Below, piece after piece: positions 34,731 through 46,973 of a stretch of DNA of 64,000 nt. Below the pieces are notes generated by a model that saw nothing but the letters and a program-made list of their open reading frames with translations, did not search any database and had not been told where the DNA came from. The stretch covers positions 6,701,001-6,765,000 of the forward strand of contig NC_091972.1 in the NCBI RefSeq assembly GCF_036711975.1. The letters run 5' to 3'. A program made the translations under genes and the position numbers. Position 1 is the first letter of the stretch; each line of letters opens with the position of its first letter. The DNA comes from Onthophagus taurus. Taxonomy: Eukaryota > Arthropoda > Insecta > Coleoptera > Scarabaeidae.

Positions 34731-35583
34731 TTAGTTCCAACCATGTCCTCCTCCGCCATGCGATGATTCTTCTTTGTAGATGTGTTTATAAACTGGAACA
34801 TGTACTGGATAAGGTTTGGCAACATGAACAGGATAATGTTTTTCAATTTCAATCTTGTATGGCTTCTCAATGTAGTGTGGAACAGGTTTTTCTACGGTAA
34901 TTGGCACCTTCTTTTCAATTTCTTGAGGGACCAACTTGTAAATTGGAACTGGAATTGGATGGGGAACGTTAATGTGGACAGGATAAGGTTGTGGAACTGG
35001 GACTTTGATAACTTGAGGTACTGGAACGCCAACTGGGTGAGGAACTGGGACTCCAATTTTTTTGATAACCGTCACTGGAATTGGTTTAGTTACTTCGATG
35101 GTTTTTGTTGGGATGTTGATGTGTTCATCTCCACCTTGGATTCCATGAAATCCTCCAGAATATGAAGAACCTCCAGAAAATCCATGACCACCTCCACCAA
35201 ATCCACCCCCAAAGCCTCCTCCAAACCCATGACCACCTTGATCACCTCCTCCTAATCCATGAAAATCGCCTCCTCCTCCTCCTCCTCCTAATCCGTGAAA
35301 ATCACCTCCTCCACTTGAAGAACCTCCATACCCTCCTTGGGAACTATGTCCAATATCACCACCTCCACCACTAGATCCACCAGATGATCCACTGGGACCG
35401 TAACCTCCATAGCTTCCATGACTCTGACTTTGATCACCTCCCCCATAACCTCCTCCACTGGCTGAAAAACCAGCGTATGATGTGCAGATTAAAGCGAGAA
35501 TGATCGCAGATCTCTGGAAAATAAAACAAAAAATGAAACGATTTTTAGAATGTATATTTTTTATCATAACTTACAAAAATCAT
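34731..35583 (-). CDS. Secreted Gly-rich, Val/Pro/His-rich structural protein (paralog A)
   Basis: Two exons: 35575-35583 (three codons, M-I-F) and 34731-35513. They are joined across a 61-bp phase-0 intron with GTAAGT donor and TTTCCAG acceptor. The 263-residue product has a signal peptide (MIFRSAIILALICTSYAG). A Gly/Ser spacer (about 20-130) carries blocks such as GGGGDFHGLGGG. A C-terminal domain (about 134-250) has alternating Val-Pro pairs: KKIGVPVPHPVGVPVPQV, PQPYPVHINVPHP, IYKLVPQEIEKKVP, YIEKPYKIEIEKHYPVHV. A Gly/His tail follows. The pattern is that of insect cuticular or extracellular matrix proteins and may belong to the Vajk-type group, which I cannot confirm. A role in cuticle is inferred from composition and gene structure. 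Confidence 0.88.
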
Positions 35584-35695
35584 GATGAAGTTAAAAAAAT
35601 TTCTTCTTCCAAACTCTACAAAGAAAACCTTACTTAAATAGTAAGTCACAAGCGAAGAAGCTTGAGTACACTAAGAAATGTAAAAGCAACGTGAG

Positions 35696-35703
35696 TATAT
35701 ATA
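35696..35703 (-). promoter_or_regulatory. TATA box of cuticular gene A
   Basis: TATATATA on the minus strand, 113 bases upstream of the ATG. The sister genes B, C and D have TATAAAAG closer to their starts. Confidence 0.6.
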
Positions 35704-35719
35704 CCCGTATTTTGATGAT

Positions 35720-37030
35720 AGGTGGGGTCACAAGGCACGTCAGGTGAAAGGATTCTCTTCGCGGACGAGATGGTTCGAAAATTAAGGAAAGGAACTCATC
35801 TCGGAAATAACTTTGCGGTTAGGTTGGAAATAAGAGAGTTATTATTATTTCATGGCTCCCAGCTCCACGGTCAATGCTAACGGCCATATGGCTTGCGTAA
35901 GATTTTCAATGGCAATTTATTCATTTCCATTAAATAATACCAAAGGAAATAAATTCTTCGACAGATGTTTGAAGATTTCCATTAATTTCATTAAAATACC
36001 TTTTACAAAATAAAACGTACGTTGAAACATGTACAAACACGGTTAGTTTAGTAAAAGAATAACCAAGATTAATTGTTACAACACAATATCGTACCTATTT
36101 ATATTCATTTCAAAAGATTTTGTATGAAACTAAAGCTTTTCTAATTTATTTCAAAAATTACCAATTTTAGCGTTAATTAAAAAGCTGCTTTATAACACAT
36201 GAAAGACAAACAAGGCAAGTTTTTATCAAGTGAAAATCTCTCTGAGGAATTTTAATCATTCTAAAACGTTTTTCCCAGCGCGTTTAACATCTGACAAGAG
36301 CACCATTGCGGTTGGGACACAACTACGTTCGAACGATAAGGGTCAGAAGAGGAGGTTCTCGCGTTGCGTGCCGACTACAATATACAATTTTTAATTAAGG
36401 TATCACGTTTAATTTAATTAACAGTTATGACCGGGGCCCGTCCGTTTAATCAACTCGACGATCTGACGTTGTTAGTTTTCTTTTTTTTTTTTCGTTTTTC
36501 TATTTCTCTTTTTTCACCTGAGATCATCATCCTCATCATATTTTTCGCTGTTATCAAAGTTCGATTACTAATTATATGGAAGATCTATAAATCATTAAAA
36601 ATGGAATATATCAATTTTGGGTTTTACATAAAATTAGTACATAATTAAAAATTTACAAAAAAACACTGACAATGAGAGAATCTCGCAAAGTCAGAAACCA
36701 AACTCGAACCAGAACTCAACCCAACCTAACTCGAAACTAGACTATAACCCAATCCGAACCCAACCCAACCCGAAACCAGACTTCAACCCGAACTCAAAAC
36801 CAACCATTTCAATCTCACTTCTTTGCATTTGAGAAACAGACAGCTGGGATCTGTCTCAGCATTGCGCATTTTTTTCTATTTCATCGACTTATGCTTCCTT
36901 TCCCTCTCTGCATGTTCCTTAACCATCATAATCGACCTTTATAATCAACCATGGTTATGAATAACTGATGATCAGCGACTGTTTTCATTCGCGTATCTCA
37001 CGACTCTTACTCTTTCCTATGGTATTAAGC
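35720..37030. other. Non-coding interval upstream of gene A
   Basis: Proximal promoter and intergenic DNA. A degenerate AACCCAACCC/CCGAA minisatellite lies at 36690-36810, of the same word type as 33475-33575. Confidence 0.35.
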
Positions 37031-37034
37031 TGAG

Positions 37035-37335
37035 GATTTTCTTGTAGTACTGATTCCATAACGTGCCACACACTACGATCCTTGTGGTACCTTGCAGCTC
37101 ATTGCCTTCTCCTCTTTGTTTTGGAGGAGAATCGTCCTCTGAGGCATAGAGAGCGATATGATTATACAAGGTTGCTCCTCACGCAATCATTAAAGACATG
37201 CAGGAAGGTCCACGGGTCTGCTTCAACGCAGACTCTAACTATTTTATTGGTGACGTTATTTTTCCCGGAAGTCCTTCTGGCTGTCAGCTGGGCAAGGGCG
37301 TCATCTTCTTCTTGGTGAAGGGATCGTCTTGCTCC
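37035..37335 (-). pseudogene. R1-type LINE reverse-transcriptase scrap, antisense
   Basis: The minus strand reads ALAQLTARRTSGKNNVTNKI then VEADPWTFLHVFNDCVR. This fits the 'RRAPGPDG..N..+..A+...P..FL.+FN.CL' stretch before the reverse transcriptase core of R1-like LINEs. It then degrades. No motif A or YADD box is present. Confidence 0.5.
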
Positions 37336-37339
37336 TCTA

Positions 37340-39000
37340 TGCGTAACGGTGGTTGACTTCTTCCGAGACTGTGGGGAAGAGCTTATAATACTGCCTTTGG
37401 ATGGTGTCGAGTGTTCATTCTTTTATTGAGAACCAGATACGCTGTGCTCAAATTCCTGACAAACGTCCTTCCACATCTGTTCCATGAATTTCTTAATTCA
37501 TAATAATAATGGAGTGGTTTCTGCGTTTTCCTTTCCACTTTCTTCGCCCTCTGCAGTCATCTATACTTTCTTATGCATTCTTTCCTAGCCTCGGTAATTT
37601 CTTGGATCCGCAAGTCAAGAGCCACCACTTCGGTTTTCTGAGACTGTCTTTGTTTGCTCTTCATTTAAGCATTAACTACCTAGGGAGGGAGAATTTGATA
37701 AATTTCTTCTACGTTGTACCTTCGCTAGATAGGACGTTATTGCTTTAGTACTTCAAGTTCACTTCCTAGGCCAGTGGCGGATTGGCAAAATCTTCTGAAG
37801 CAAATGTTAGATCTACGAATTTGCGATTGACACAGGGGAGCAGAAAAAAAGTATGTTTCAATTGTAGGATGATGGGCAAATATGCTTGGATTGTAGGATT
37901 TCTTCAAAATATTTTCTTCAAAACATTCAAAAAGTTAACTCTTCAATTTTCACAAGTAATACAAACGCATTAACATCAAAGTAGAATGATTTCCAATTAA
38001 AGCTGAATTGCAGCTGACACAATGAAATTAAATGGAAAGTTATTCCTGCCGGCGTTGTTAACGTAATAGTTACAGAAGGTGGTGTGGACTTCAGAGGGAC
38101 AAATTTAAATACGGATTATGTGAACCCATTTACGACGTGATGCGTGGACGCACCTTTAGTTTCTGCTAAGGCCTGTTTCATTTATTTGTATTAAATTAAT
38201 GTTTAAATTGTTAATTTATTGTAAATTAAAAAATGATTTTTTAATCGAATCTGCAAACTGGGAATAAAGGTTGGCTATATGTCTTCGACCGATAAAGCAA
38301 GAAGAATCGACCAGCAGCGTCGTCGTCGCCGTCGTCGTGCTCCTTTTTCAGTCTTTTTCTTTTCGTTTTCTTTCTTTCGGCGCCGCTCCGATAACGCAAG
38401 GGAGGAATGTTCAATTTAATTCGGCGAGACGTATCTAAATTAATCTTTTCGTTTTAATATCGACGAAGAAGGGAATTTTAATTGGTTATTTGTGTGCTTA
38501 AGCGTACCGGTGTCGAAATCTTAAATTTACAATGTGTGCGTTTCTTAAGTTATCTTTAAAAATTATTAAATTAGGTGAATAAAGAAAAAAAGTAGATTAT
38601 TCTAGAAAGTGAAAATTGAATTTAAGAAAATATTAAAATTAAATATAAATACATTCAGGTATTTTATGGCGTTTAAAACTTTCTTCCGTTACATTCTCAC
38701 ACGAGATCGAACACCGTTCTAATCATTTACGTTCTCATTTCCTGTTCTTTGCTTCGTTAAATCAACTGGAGACTTGCGCCGTTGTAATTATGCATACAGA
38801 TGAGGTAGAAATTGAATCAATATCTGAGATAATTTCATAAATAATTCAAAACGGCTCCGTAAAGAGTGTTTTAACCCTTGACAACCAATTAACTCTTGAT
38901 GTAATCGTGTAACTTTATATTACAAAATCTCTTATTTAATTAAAAAGAGTCTAAAAGAAGATTGAAAAATAAAAAAAAAACGTGATTAAGATTTTATGTC
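37340..39000. other. Non-coding interval
   Basis: AT-rich with a GC-richer block at about 38285-38430 containing a CGTCGTCGCCGTCGTCGTGC simple-repeat run. No gene recognised. Confidence 0.35.
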
Positions 39001-39005
39001 ATATA

Positions 39006-39015
39006 TTTATTTATT
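39006..39015 (-). terminator. Poly(A) signal(s) of cuticular gene B
   Basis: Two overlapping AATAAA hexamers on the minus strand, about 275 bases after the stop. They are the nearest canonical signal found. Confidence 0.45.
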
Positions 39016-39289
39016 TTTTTTTTGATGAGATTTTTTGATATGTACATTTTTTTAACAAAAAATAACAAAATAATTATAACAATCAAGATGAAAAAAATGA
39101 AAGAATGAGGATGATAAGAAATGAATTTCTGCAATTACGTTAAGACAGTTTCTGGAACAATCGACGTAAGTTCATTTTCTGTATAAAATAAACTACTAAA
39201 TTAGATCACAAGAAACTAACAAAAATGATTACGTCCATCATTCCAGTTTTAAACCAATTTAAAAATAAATTGAAAAGCCAACAATTAGA

Positions 39290-40255
39290 TTAATGATGTT
39301 CACCATCACCACCATGATGTTGTTTGTCATTAACATAAACATGTTTGTAAACTGGATAATAAACAGGGTATGGTTTAGCTACATGTACAGGATAATGCAT
39401 TTCAATTTCAACTTTATAAGGTTTTTCAATATAGTGTGGTTCAGGTTTTTCAACAGTCACTGGAATTTTCGTTTCGATTTCTTGGGGAACCAATTTGTAA
39501 ATTGGGATGGCAACTGGGTGGGGAACATTAACATGAACTGGATAAGGTTGGGGAACTGGAACTTTAATAACTTGAGGCACTGGAATATGAACGGGATGTG
39601 GTTGAGGAACTCCTATCTTTTTAATTATTTCCACTGGAACAGGTTTTGTGTATTCGACAGTTTGTGTTGGAACATTAACATGTTCTTCTCCACCATCACG
39701 TGGTTGATATTGTTCTTGATTATCATCTCCTGAATCTCCTAATCCAGTGAAACCTCCTCCATAACTTCCATCATCTCCACCTAAGTCATGAATTCCACCT
39801 CCTAAATCATGATCTCCACCTCCTAAGTCATGAGATCCACCTCCTACGTCATGGGATCCACCTCCCAAATCATGGGATCCACCTCCGTAGTCAGATCCAC
39901 CTCCTAAATCATGGGAGCCACCTCCTAAGTCATGAGATCCACCTCCTAAATCGTGACCTCCACCTCCTAAGTTATGTGATCCATAATCTTGTCCTTGATC
40001 ACCAATTCCACCACCACCTCCATACTCTCCACTATCATTTTGGTTGCCTTCATCGTGTTGAATAGAGTTTTCATCACCTCCACCATCGTTTCCATGGTCG
40101 TCACCTCCATATCCTGCCCCACTAGGTATGTAACCTGCTTGAGATTTCCAGGAAAAGGTCAGCAACAAACCAAGAAGAACAATCTGCAAAAGAAATTATT
40201 TTTTTTTTTAATTATGTTAAAACAGCGTTTTAAATGTTCTTACGAGATATTTCAT
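39290..40255 (-). CDS. Secreted Gly-rich, Val/Pro/His-rich structural protein (paralog B)
   Basis: Exon 1 is 40244-40255 (M-K-Y-L). A 60-bp phase-0 intron follows (GTAAGA donor, TTTTGCAG acceptor). Exon 2 is 39290-40183. The product is 301 residues with a signal peptide (MKYLIVLLGLLLTFSWKSQAG). The acidic Gly-rich spacer (about 25-165) is dominated by a tandem heptad GGGSHDL and variants (GGGDHDL, GGGIHDL, GGGSHDV), roughly ten copies. The C-terminal domain (about 172-288) aligns without gaps with the other three paralogs, including PVPQVIKVPVPQPYPVH, IYKLVPQEIE and HYIEKPYK. The tail is HHGGDGEHH. The His- and Asp-bearing repeats could bind metal or cross-link (inference). It is the longest family member here. 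Confidence 0.9.
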
Positions 40256-40323
40256 GGTTTCTAACGTGATTAGGTGAAGGTAAGCAAAGAGCGAACTGAC
40301 GCCAATTCGAACGGATGTAGTCA

Positions 40324-40331
40324 CTTTTATA
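40324..40331 (-). promoter_or_regulatory. TATA box of cuticular gene B
   Basis: TATAAAAG on the minus strand, about 70 bases upstream of the ATG. Confidence 0.7.
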
Positions 40332-40339
40332 GCATGGGG

Positions 40340-43300
40340 TGGGGCTGATCTGTTTGCTCGCTGCTCCCGTTACCCCTTTCTCTATAAGCTTCCGCAAAAA
40401 ATAATAGGATTAAAAAAAAGTTTCTGGTTAATCAATCAGAACGAATTCATGATATCTATTTTCATGGTATTTCCTTACCCGTTCTGAACACGATGTAAAA
40501 TGGTGATTATAAAACTTATTACATTCCAGCCCTAATTGATTCATTAAAAACTTTAATGTTTAAAGTGATTGTTATCGATCAATTTTAAAGTTACAAGTAA
40601 TTTAAAGAAAATTCATCAAATATTTTGGTATTAATGATTTACGTTGCAATTTTTTTATGGATATAGAAAGAATACCCTACTTTCATTGTTGTTATAAAGA
40701 GAACATAATACTTCTCTTAAACAATTTTAGCTCCACATTCTGAAAAGAGAGAGAATGGTAAAAGGAACATACAATTGCGGATTACGTCTCTCCACTCATA
40801 AGATCTTTGTAAGAAGTTTACTTCCGAGACGGGAACGTGCGGTCAGCGGACGCAGAGAAAGTAAAAGTCTTCTGGCTCTGGCTACGGTTTACAGTTCGAC
40901 ACACTTCGTTTACCGTCCAAGTTCAAGATTATAACTGCGCGTTGCTCGCCGAACATAATTATACACATACAATGGAAGTTTGAAGCATTACATTTTCTTT
41001 CTTTGCGGGGGAACGGAATTGTTTCGGTCGATGTACTTTTTGATTTTCGATAAGAACGTTTTAAAATTAGATGGAACCTGATTTGATAATTCTCTTTGTG
41101 AAAGATTAAAAAAATTACATTTGTTATTTTACGCTTTCAAAAGAATGAATTAAAAGAAAAAAAATTATAAAAGTGCTGAGTAATTATTTTTAAAACAATA
41201 AAATTTGTTTTCTTTCTCATTTAATTTTAGTAGACATAAATTATTTCAAAAAAGTTGTTATATAAAAGAAAGTTCGTTAAGCTTTTTTTGTTTCATTGGA
41301 TTTTGAATACGATTTTATTTCCTTCCGGTATAAATTAAATTATTTAAAAATTGATTTTTTAGAAAAGTTTAATGTTTTCTAGAGAAACCTTATATTAGAT
41401 TTCTTTTATACTAAAACTGGTAAATATATTGAAACCAATAGATTATTGATGATTTTTTAGAAAGCGAACACGACCATAAAAGGATCATTTAACAATAGAA
41501 AAAAATTCCTATTAAATCCAACAACACTGTTATTGAAATATAATAACTTTTGGTTCACTTATATAAGGAAAAGAAGTTTTTTGGACTTCAAAAGACACCG
41601 TGCATAAATGTGATATTAAATTCCATTAAATCATGTCACTGATGTATATGAATTGACTTTACTTTGAATTAATGGTTCCTCTGATCTATGCAGTTTAGAT
41701 GACGGACAAATTCAATTTAAAATTGTCCTGATTAAACCGGATATTACGTGGTGTCACTGCCATGAATCAATTGGGATGTGTTCATTATAAAAATTATAAC
41801 AAAATATAAATATCAATTTTCAATCAAACCGAAACTCATATGTACTTTTATAATTTTGAAAAAGTGTTAGATATTAAATTTCAGCGGGTTGCATAATTGT
41901 AATAAGTGAAATCAAAATTTTATTTAATATGTAGATGGCTTATCACACCAGTTGTAATGATAGGTAGCTCAACGAGTTAAAATGGTCTTTTCTCACACTT
42001 GATTAATCATACTTAATGACCAACCCAACCCAAAAATAAAATAGTAAATCTGTATAAGTTTTTAAGCTAAATAGGTCAACCTGACATGACACTTAACACA
42101 TGGAAGTGACAATTATTCCGTTTAATTCTATAAATATTTATTATAGAGACATAGCGTAAGATATTATAGTGATATGAGGGGATATAAAGTAAAGTAAAAG
42201 TGGTATAAAGTGATTCATGATAAAATGAAGTGTAAAAAGAGCTACATTAATAAGATAATGCAATTTGAGATGAGTCATGATAAAATATTTATGGTCTAAT
42301 TATATAGCAGTAAAAAAGATATGGTACTTTATAACCTCACACCTCTGCTTGTAATAACACACGATGTATTTGATATGTAATATGTTTTGGCTAACTCAAA
42401 AATCCTTTCATTTCTACACCAGCAATATATCACATGCTTTTGAGAGTTCAACCATGTAAAAAGACTTCCACATATGATTATGTACCGTTCAACATGATAT
42501 TCCTATACAAACATGTCAAAAACTTTGGTTAGGCCCTAATAGCCATACGTGTATTTAAATATGTTTGAATAATATAGTGTTAAATACATCTTCTAACCAA
42601 ATTTATTAACTTTAACAATCTTAATCAATTGCGATTAAAAAATCGTAAACGTGTTAGATTAAATTTAACACCTTTTTAACTATCATTAATTTAATTTAAA
42701 AAAAAAACAATTTTCTTTCTTCGCGTTTATTTTACGATGTTTGTCTTCTTATTACCACTTTATGGCATGAAGGTGATTAAATCTATACAATAGACAATTT
42801 ATATAGTGGTAAAGAAGAAAATAATTTCATTGACTCGGGTTCTTTAGTGTTTAATCTGTAGATTTATTAGTTGTAGTTTAGAACTAATGTAAGTTAAAAG
42901 AAAAAAAAATTAAATTAGATTCGCGTTGGCTTTCTATACCATCTGGAAACTTTCACTAAATCGATTTCATATTAAACTTGTAAAATTAACAAAAATCTAA
43001 AATTAACTTATTTTATTGATTTATTTATTTATTTGCGTTTCATCAAAAATAACATTTCAATGTAATTTTATATATAATTTTTTATAAAATTTGATTTTTG
43101 ATAATTTTTGCTCAATAATAATTGTTTTCTGATTTTTGAAATTTGTCTTCTTTAAATTTCTATTTATGGTTCACTCAACCCGACTCTCTTTCACCTCATT
43201 TTTTTTTTTTTTCAAATGATAATACCCTTTCTACTCATACTTTCAAAACGATCCGCTTTCCAAGCAACTTCTTAAACCTTTTAAACTTGTTAAACCCAAA

Positions 43301-43360
43301 AAAAGGGGAAAAATGAAAAGAAAACGAAAAAATTTGAATGCCATCGATTTTTAATTAAAA
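40340..43360. other. Intergenic DNA between cuticular genes B and C
   Basis: AT-rich, about 3 kb, with no recognisable coding frame or transposon protein. A modestly GC-richer promoter-distal block lies at 40800-40960. Confidence 0.4.
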
Positions 43361-43367
43361 AAACTCA

Positions 43368-43373
43368 TTTATT
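43368..43373 (-). terminator. Poly(A) signal of cuticular gene C
   Basis: AATAAA on the minus strand, about 115 bases past the stop. Confidence 0.55.
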
Positions 43374-43487
43374 TTTATCAAAACTTATCATTAATCAACA
43401 ATAAAACAAAAAAAAAACAAAACAAACAACAATCATCAACAATCTTTTTTTCAAACTATGACTAGTTTAGGTTCCTAAAAAATTCCT

Positions 43488-44099
43488 TTACCATTTCGAT
43501 GGTACTTTATGAATGTGTTTGTAAACAGGAACATGAACTGGATATGGTTTCGAAATATATACAGGATGGTGCTTTTCAATTTCAATTTTGACTTCTTTTT
43601 CAACTGGATACGGTACTGGTTTTTCAACTGTAATTGGTACTCTTTTCTCAATTTCTTGTGGAACCAACTTGTAAATGGTTACTGGGATTGGTTGTGGCAC
43701 GTTTACATGAACTGGGTAGGGTTGTGGAACTGGGATTTTGATAACTTGTGGAACTTGAACGCCAACTGGATGTGGAACAGGAACCTCAATTTTCTTGATG
43801 ACTGGAACGTGAATGTGATGAGGTTGTTCGACTGTTTTGACGGGGATGTGGATGTGTTCGTCCTGAAGGTGTTCACCACCTCCTAAACCATTCAATCCGT
43901 GATCACCCCCATGATCGTCGCCCCCGAAATCTTCCCCGGAAGAACTACCATGCCAACCATGGTCACCATCTTCACCAAGCTCGGCAAATGTTGGTCCAAA
44001 AACCACCAAAGCAAGGATTAAGAAGGATTTCTAAACAAAAATTAAAAAATTCTTAGCGAAAGTAGACTTTTTTTTGTTTTAACTTACGGCAATGTGCAT
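43488..44099 (-). CDS. Secreted Val/Pro/His-rich structural protein (paralog C)
   Basis: Exon 1 is 44088-44099 (M-H-I-A). A 57-bp phase-0 intron (GTAAGT donor, GTTTAG acceptor) is followed by exon 2 at 43488-44030. The intact product is 184 residues: signal peptide MHIAKSFLILALVVFGPTFA, a short acidic Gly/His spacer (about 22-60, with GGDDHGGDHG), and the conserved domain (about 63-180). It diverges from its sisters in places. HYIEKPYK becomes YPVEKEVK, HYPVHV becomes HHPVYI, and KKIGVP becomes KKIEVP. It lacks the Gly/His tail and ends KVPSKW. Reading from the first in-frame internal Met instead would lose the signal peptide. Confidence 0.88.
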
Positions 44100-44177
44100 G
44101 GTAAATGATTTTCTCAAGTGAACTGTTTGAGAACGAGAGAAGTGAGCTACTGATGCCTTCCAGACCGCGCCTAAAGT

Positions 44178-44185
44178 CTTTTATA
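44178..44185 (-). promoter_or_regulatory. TATA box of cuticular gene C
   Basis: TATAAAAG on the minus strand, about 80 bases upstream of the ATG. Confidence 0.7.
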
Positions 44186-44189
44186 CCAT

Positions 44190-44664
44190 GATAGAAGGGG
44201 AATGTTACGGTTTACTATTACTTGTCTTGTAGACGATTTGGATACGGAGCACAATTAGCGGCTTAAGTTAAGCGTGTTATTAAGAAGGAAAAAATTGGAT
44301 TTGCTGGCGGACGGTCGGTGACCTTGAGAAGAAATTTCTAGTTGCAAAAAAAAAGGAATTGTCGAACGAATTTATAAACTAAATGAAAACATTTTTATAC
44401 TCCGAAAAATGTTCTCATTTTTATGCACTGATTGATACTTGTTAGATTTTCGCTAAAATTTTATAGTGGATTATATTTTCTGACTTGGAAAATTGGCAAA
44501 ATTATTTTTAAATGAGTAAAAGTAGTTATTAAATAAGCATTAAAGAGATATCGGTCTGATTTACGAGGATTGGTTTAATCAGGAAGTTGGAAATTGGTGA
44601 ATGTAACAAACTAAGATTAATATTCATATTGAAAGAAAAAAATTTCTAGTTTTTAATAGTAGAA
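44190..44664. other. Upstream region of gene C
   Basis: Non-coding promoter-proximal DNA leading into the satellite array. Nothing else recognised. Confidence 0.35.
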
Positions 44665-46010
44665 TACAAGATCTGTTCTTAAAATTTAGAACAACCAAAC
44701 ATTTCAAGTTGGGTTTAAAGAATCATTACAACGATGATTATGGAAAGTAAAAAATAATTTATGGCACATTAAATCTTCGTCAAATTTGCTTTAAAATGTT
44801 CATTATTTTATGATGATATCTCCACTCGTTCTTAAGATACGATTTTTTTAAATTTATACTTCAATCTATAACAATCAAGCATTCAGAGTTGGATTTAAAA
44901 AATCATAACAGCGATGGTTATGGAAAGTAAGAAAATATTTATGGAGCATTAAATCTTCATTAAATTTGCTTTAAACTGCATTTTATTTTACAATGATATC
45001 CCAATTGGTTTTTGAGATACGTAAAGATTAGTTACCCTTCCATTTATATGTAAGGTTATGTAAGGTTGGAATCAAAACATCATAACTCTGGGATTTGAAG
45101 TTTTGAAGAAATGATCTTCAAAATGTGAAATACTAAATAAATGTACTTTAAATTGCTTTTTATTCTATGAAGATATCTCATTTAGTTTTTGAGATACGTT
45201 TTTTTTAATATCTGTTCTTAAAATTTAGGACAATCAAACATTCCAAGTTGGGTTTAAAGAATCATAACAACGATGTTTATGGAAAGTAAAAAATTATTTA
45301 TAGCACATTAAATCTGCATCAAATTTGCTTTAAAATGTTCATTATTTTATGACGATATCTCCACTCGTTCTTGAAATACGATCTTTTTAATTTTATACTT
45401 CAATCTATAATGATCAAGCATTCAGAGTTGGATTTAAAAAATCATAACAGCGATGGTTATGGAAAGTAAGAAAATATTTATGGTGCATTAAATCTTCATT
45501 AAATTTGCTTTAAACTGCTTTTTATTTTACAACGATATCTCAATTAGTGTTTGAGATACGTAAAGGTTAGTTACCTTAGCATCTATATTTAAGGTTATGC
45601 TAGGTTGCAATCAAAAAATCATAACTCCGAAATTTTTAATTTCGAAGAAACAATCTTTAAAACATTAAATACGAAATAAATTTACTTTAAATTGCACTTT
45701 ACTTCATAAAGATATCTCATTTAGTTTTTGAGATACGATTTTTTTAATATCTGTTATTAAAATTTGAAATAATCAAGCATGCCAAGTTGGGTTTAAAAAA
45801 TCATAACAACGATGTTTATGGAATGTAAAAAATTATTTATAGCACATTAAATCTTCGTCAAATTTGCTTCAAAATGTTCATTATTTCATGATGATATCTC
45901 CAGTGGTTCTTGAGATAAGACATTTTTAAATTTATACTTCAATCTATAACAATCAAACATTCAGAGTTGGATTTAAAAAATGATAACAGCGATGGTTATG
46001 GAATATTTAT
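44665..46010 (+). repeat. 539-bp higher-order satellite (three ~180-bp monomers), about 2.5 units
   Basis: The phrase ATCTGTT.TTAAAATTT recurs at 44671, 45210 and 45749, an exact 539-bp period. Each unit is three diverged monomers of about 180 bp, each carrying a 'GGTT..AAA.AATCATAAC' step, a 'TAAAT...TTTGCTTTAAA' step and 'GATATCTC....GTT.TTGAGATACG'. The array stops in the middle of a monomer near 46008. It lies between divergently transcribed genes C and D. Confidence 0.92.
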
Positions 46011-46895
46011 GTACCAACCAAAAATTTCAATACCAATCTAACATTGAAATTCCATTCAACTTCATCTTCTTAGTTGTTATAATTTAATTCTGATTTAAAA
46101 TTCAATCAACTCCAGCCAAATGTAAAATAAAAAACCTTCTCCATTAGAAGTAATTAAATTCTAAAATTCCGTTATTATCTAAATTACCATAGAAAATCGT
46201 TGGCGTTTCGTTGAATTGCAAGGCTCGTTACATTATTCGCCGTTTTTGAATCTATTAAAGAAACCTGAATAAAATATTTGTCCCCATTGAATAATCATGG
46301 TGGCGATTTGAGCATCGTTCGATTAACGAAACGAACGAAAATTAAAAAGAAAAGTATACCTGGAAGCCGTCCGAATCGCATTAAGGCCGTAAATTAGTCA
46401 TAAGGTTTACATTCGCGCATTTCCCAGGCGCTCACGCTAGCACATATGCATAATGCATGGACGCTGTAATGTTTAATTTGTGCCCTTAATGTATGTTTAT
46501 TGTTGTAAATTATTTTTGCTATTCGTTTATGCCGTTTAGTCACGAAATGGCCATTTTATGTTCGATCTTTAAAATTTTGTTTATTCAAATTTATTTTTTA
46601 AGAGGTATGGTTTAGTTTTTAAAGTAGATGATATTCTTTTATGAATTAAGAAAGTTAATTTATTGACGAATTTTTTTTCTTCTTTCAAAACGGAATTGTA
46701 AACAACTTTTTAAATTGACACGGAAACATTTTCACTCACATTCTTATTTTTAAGATAATTTTTTGCTTTTTTAAGTTCTTTTCGATATCGCTGACAACTG
46801 GTGCGCGACAAAAGCCGTCTCCTCCTATCACATTCCAAGGTGAATTTTTACATGAAAGCTAACGAAAGATTTTAATCGCGAAGCAGCTACTCCTT
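46011..46895. other. Upstream region of gene D
   Basis: Non-coding. A mild GC-rich stretch lies at 46350-46460. No gene recognised. Confidence 0.35.
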
Positions 46896-46901
46896 TCTCC
46901 C

Positions 46902-46909
46902 TATAAAAG
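46902..46909 (+). promoter_or_regulatory. TATA box of cuticular gene D
   Basis: TATAAAAG, 65 bases before the ATG. A plausible initiator CCAGTC lies near 46932, about 30 bases downstream. Confidence 0.75.
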
Positions 46910-46973
46910 CACCTCGAAGATCAGATGAATGCCAGTCTAAGTCGATCTTTCACTCTACTTACACACAATCACC

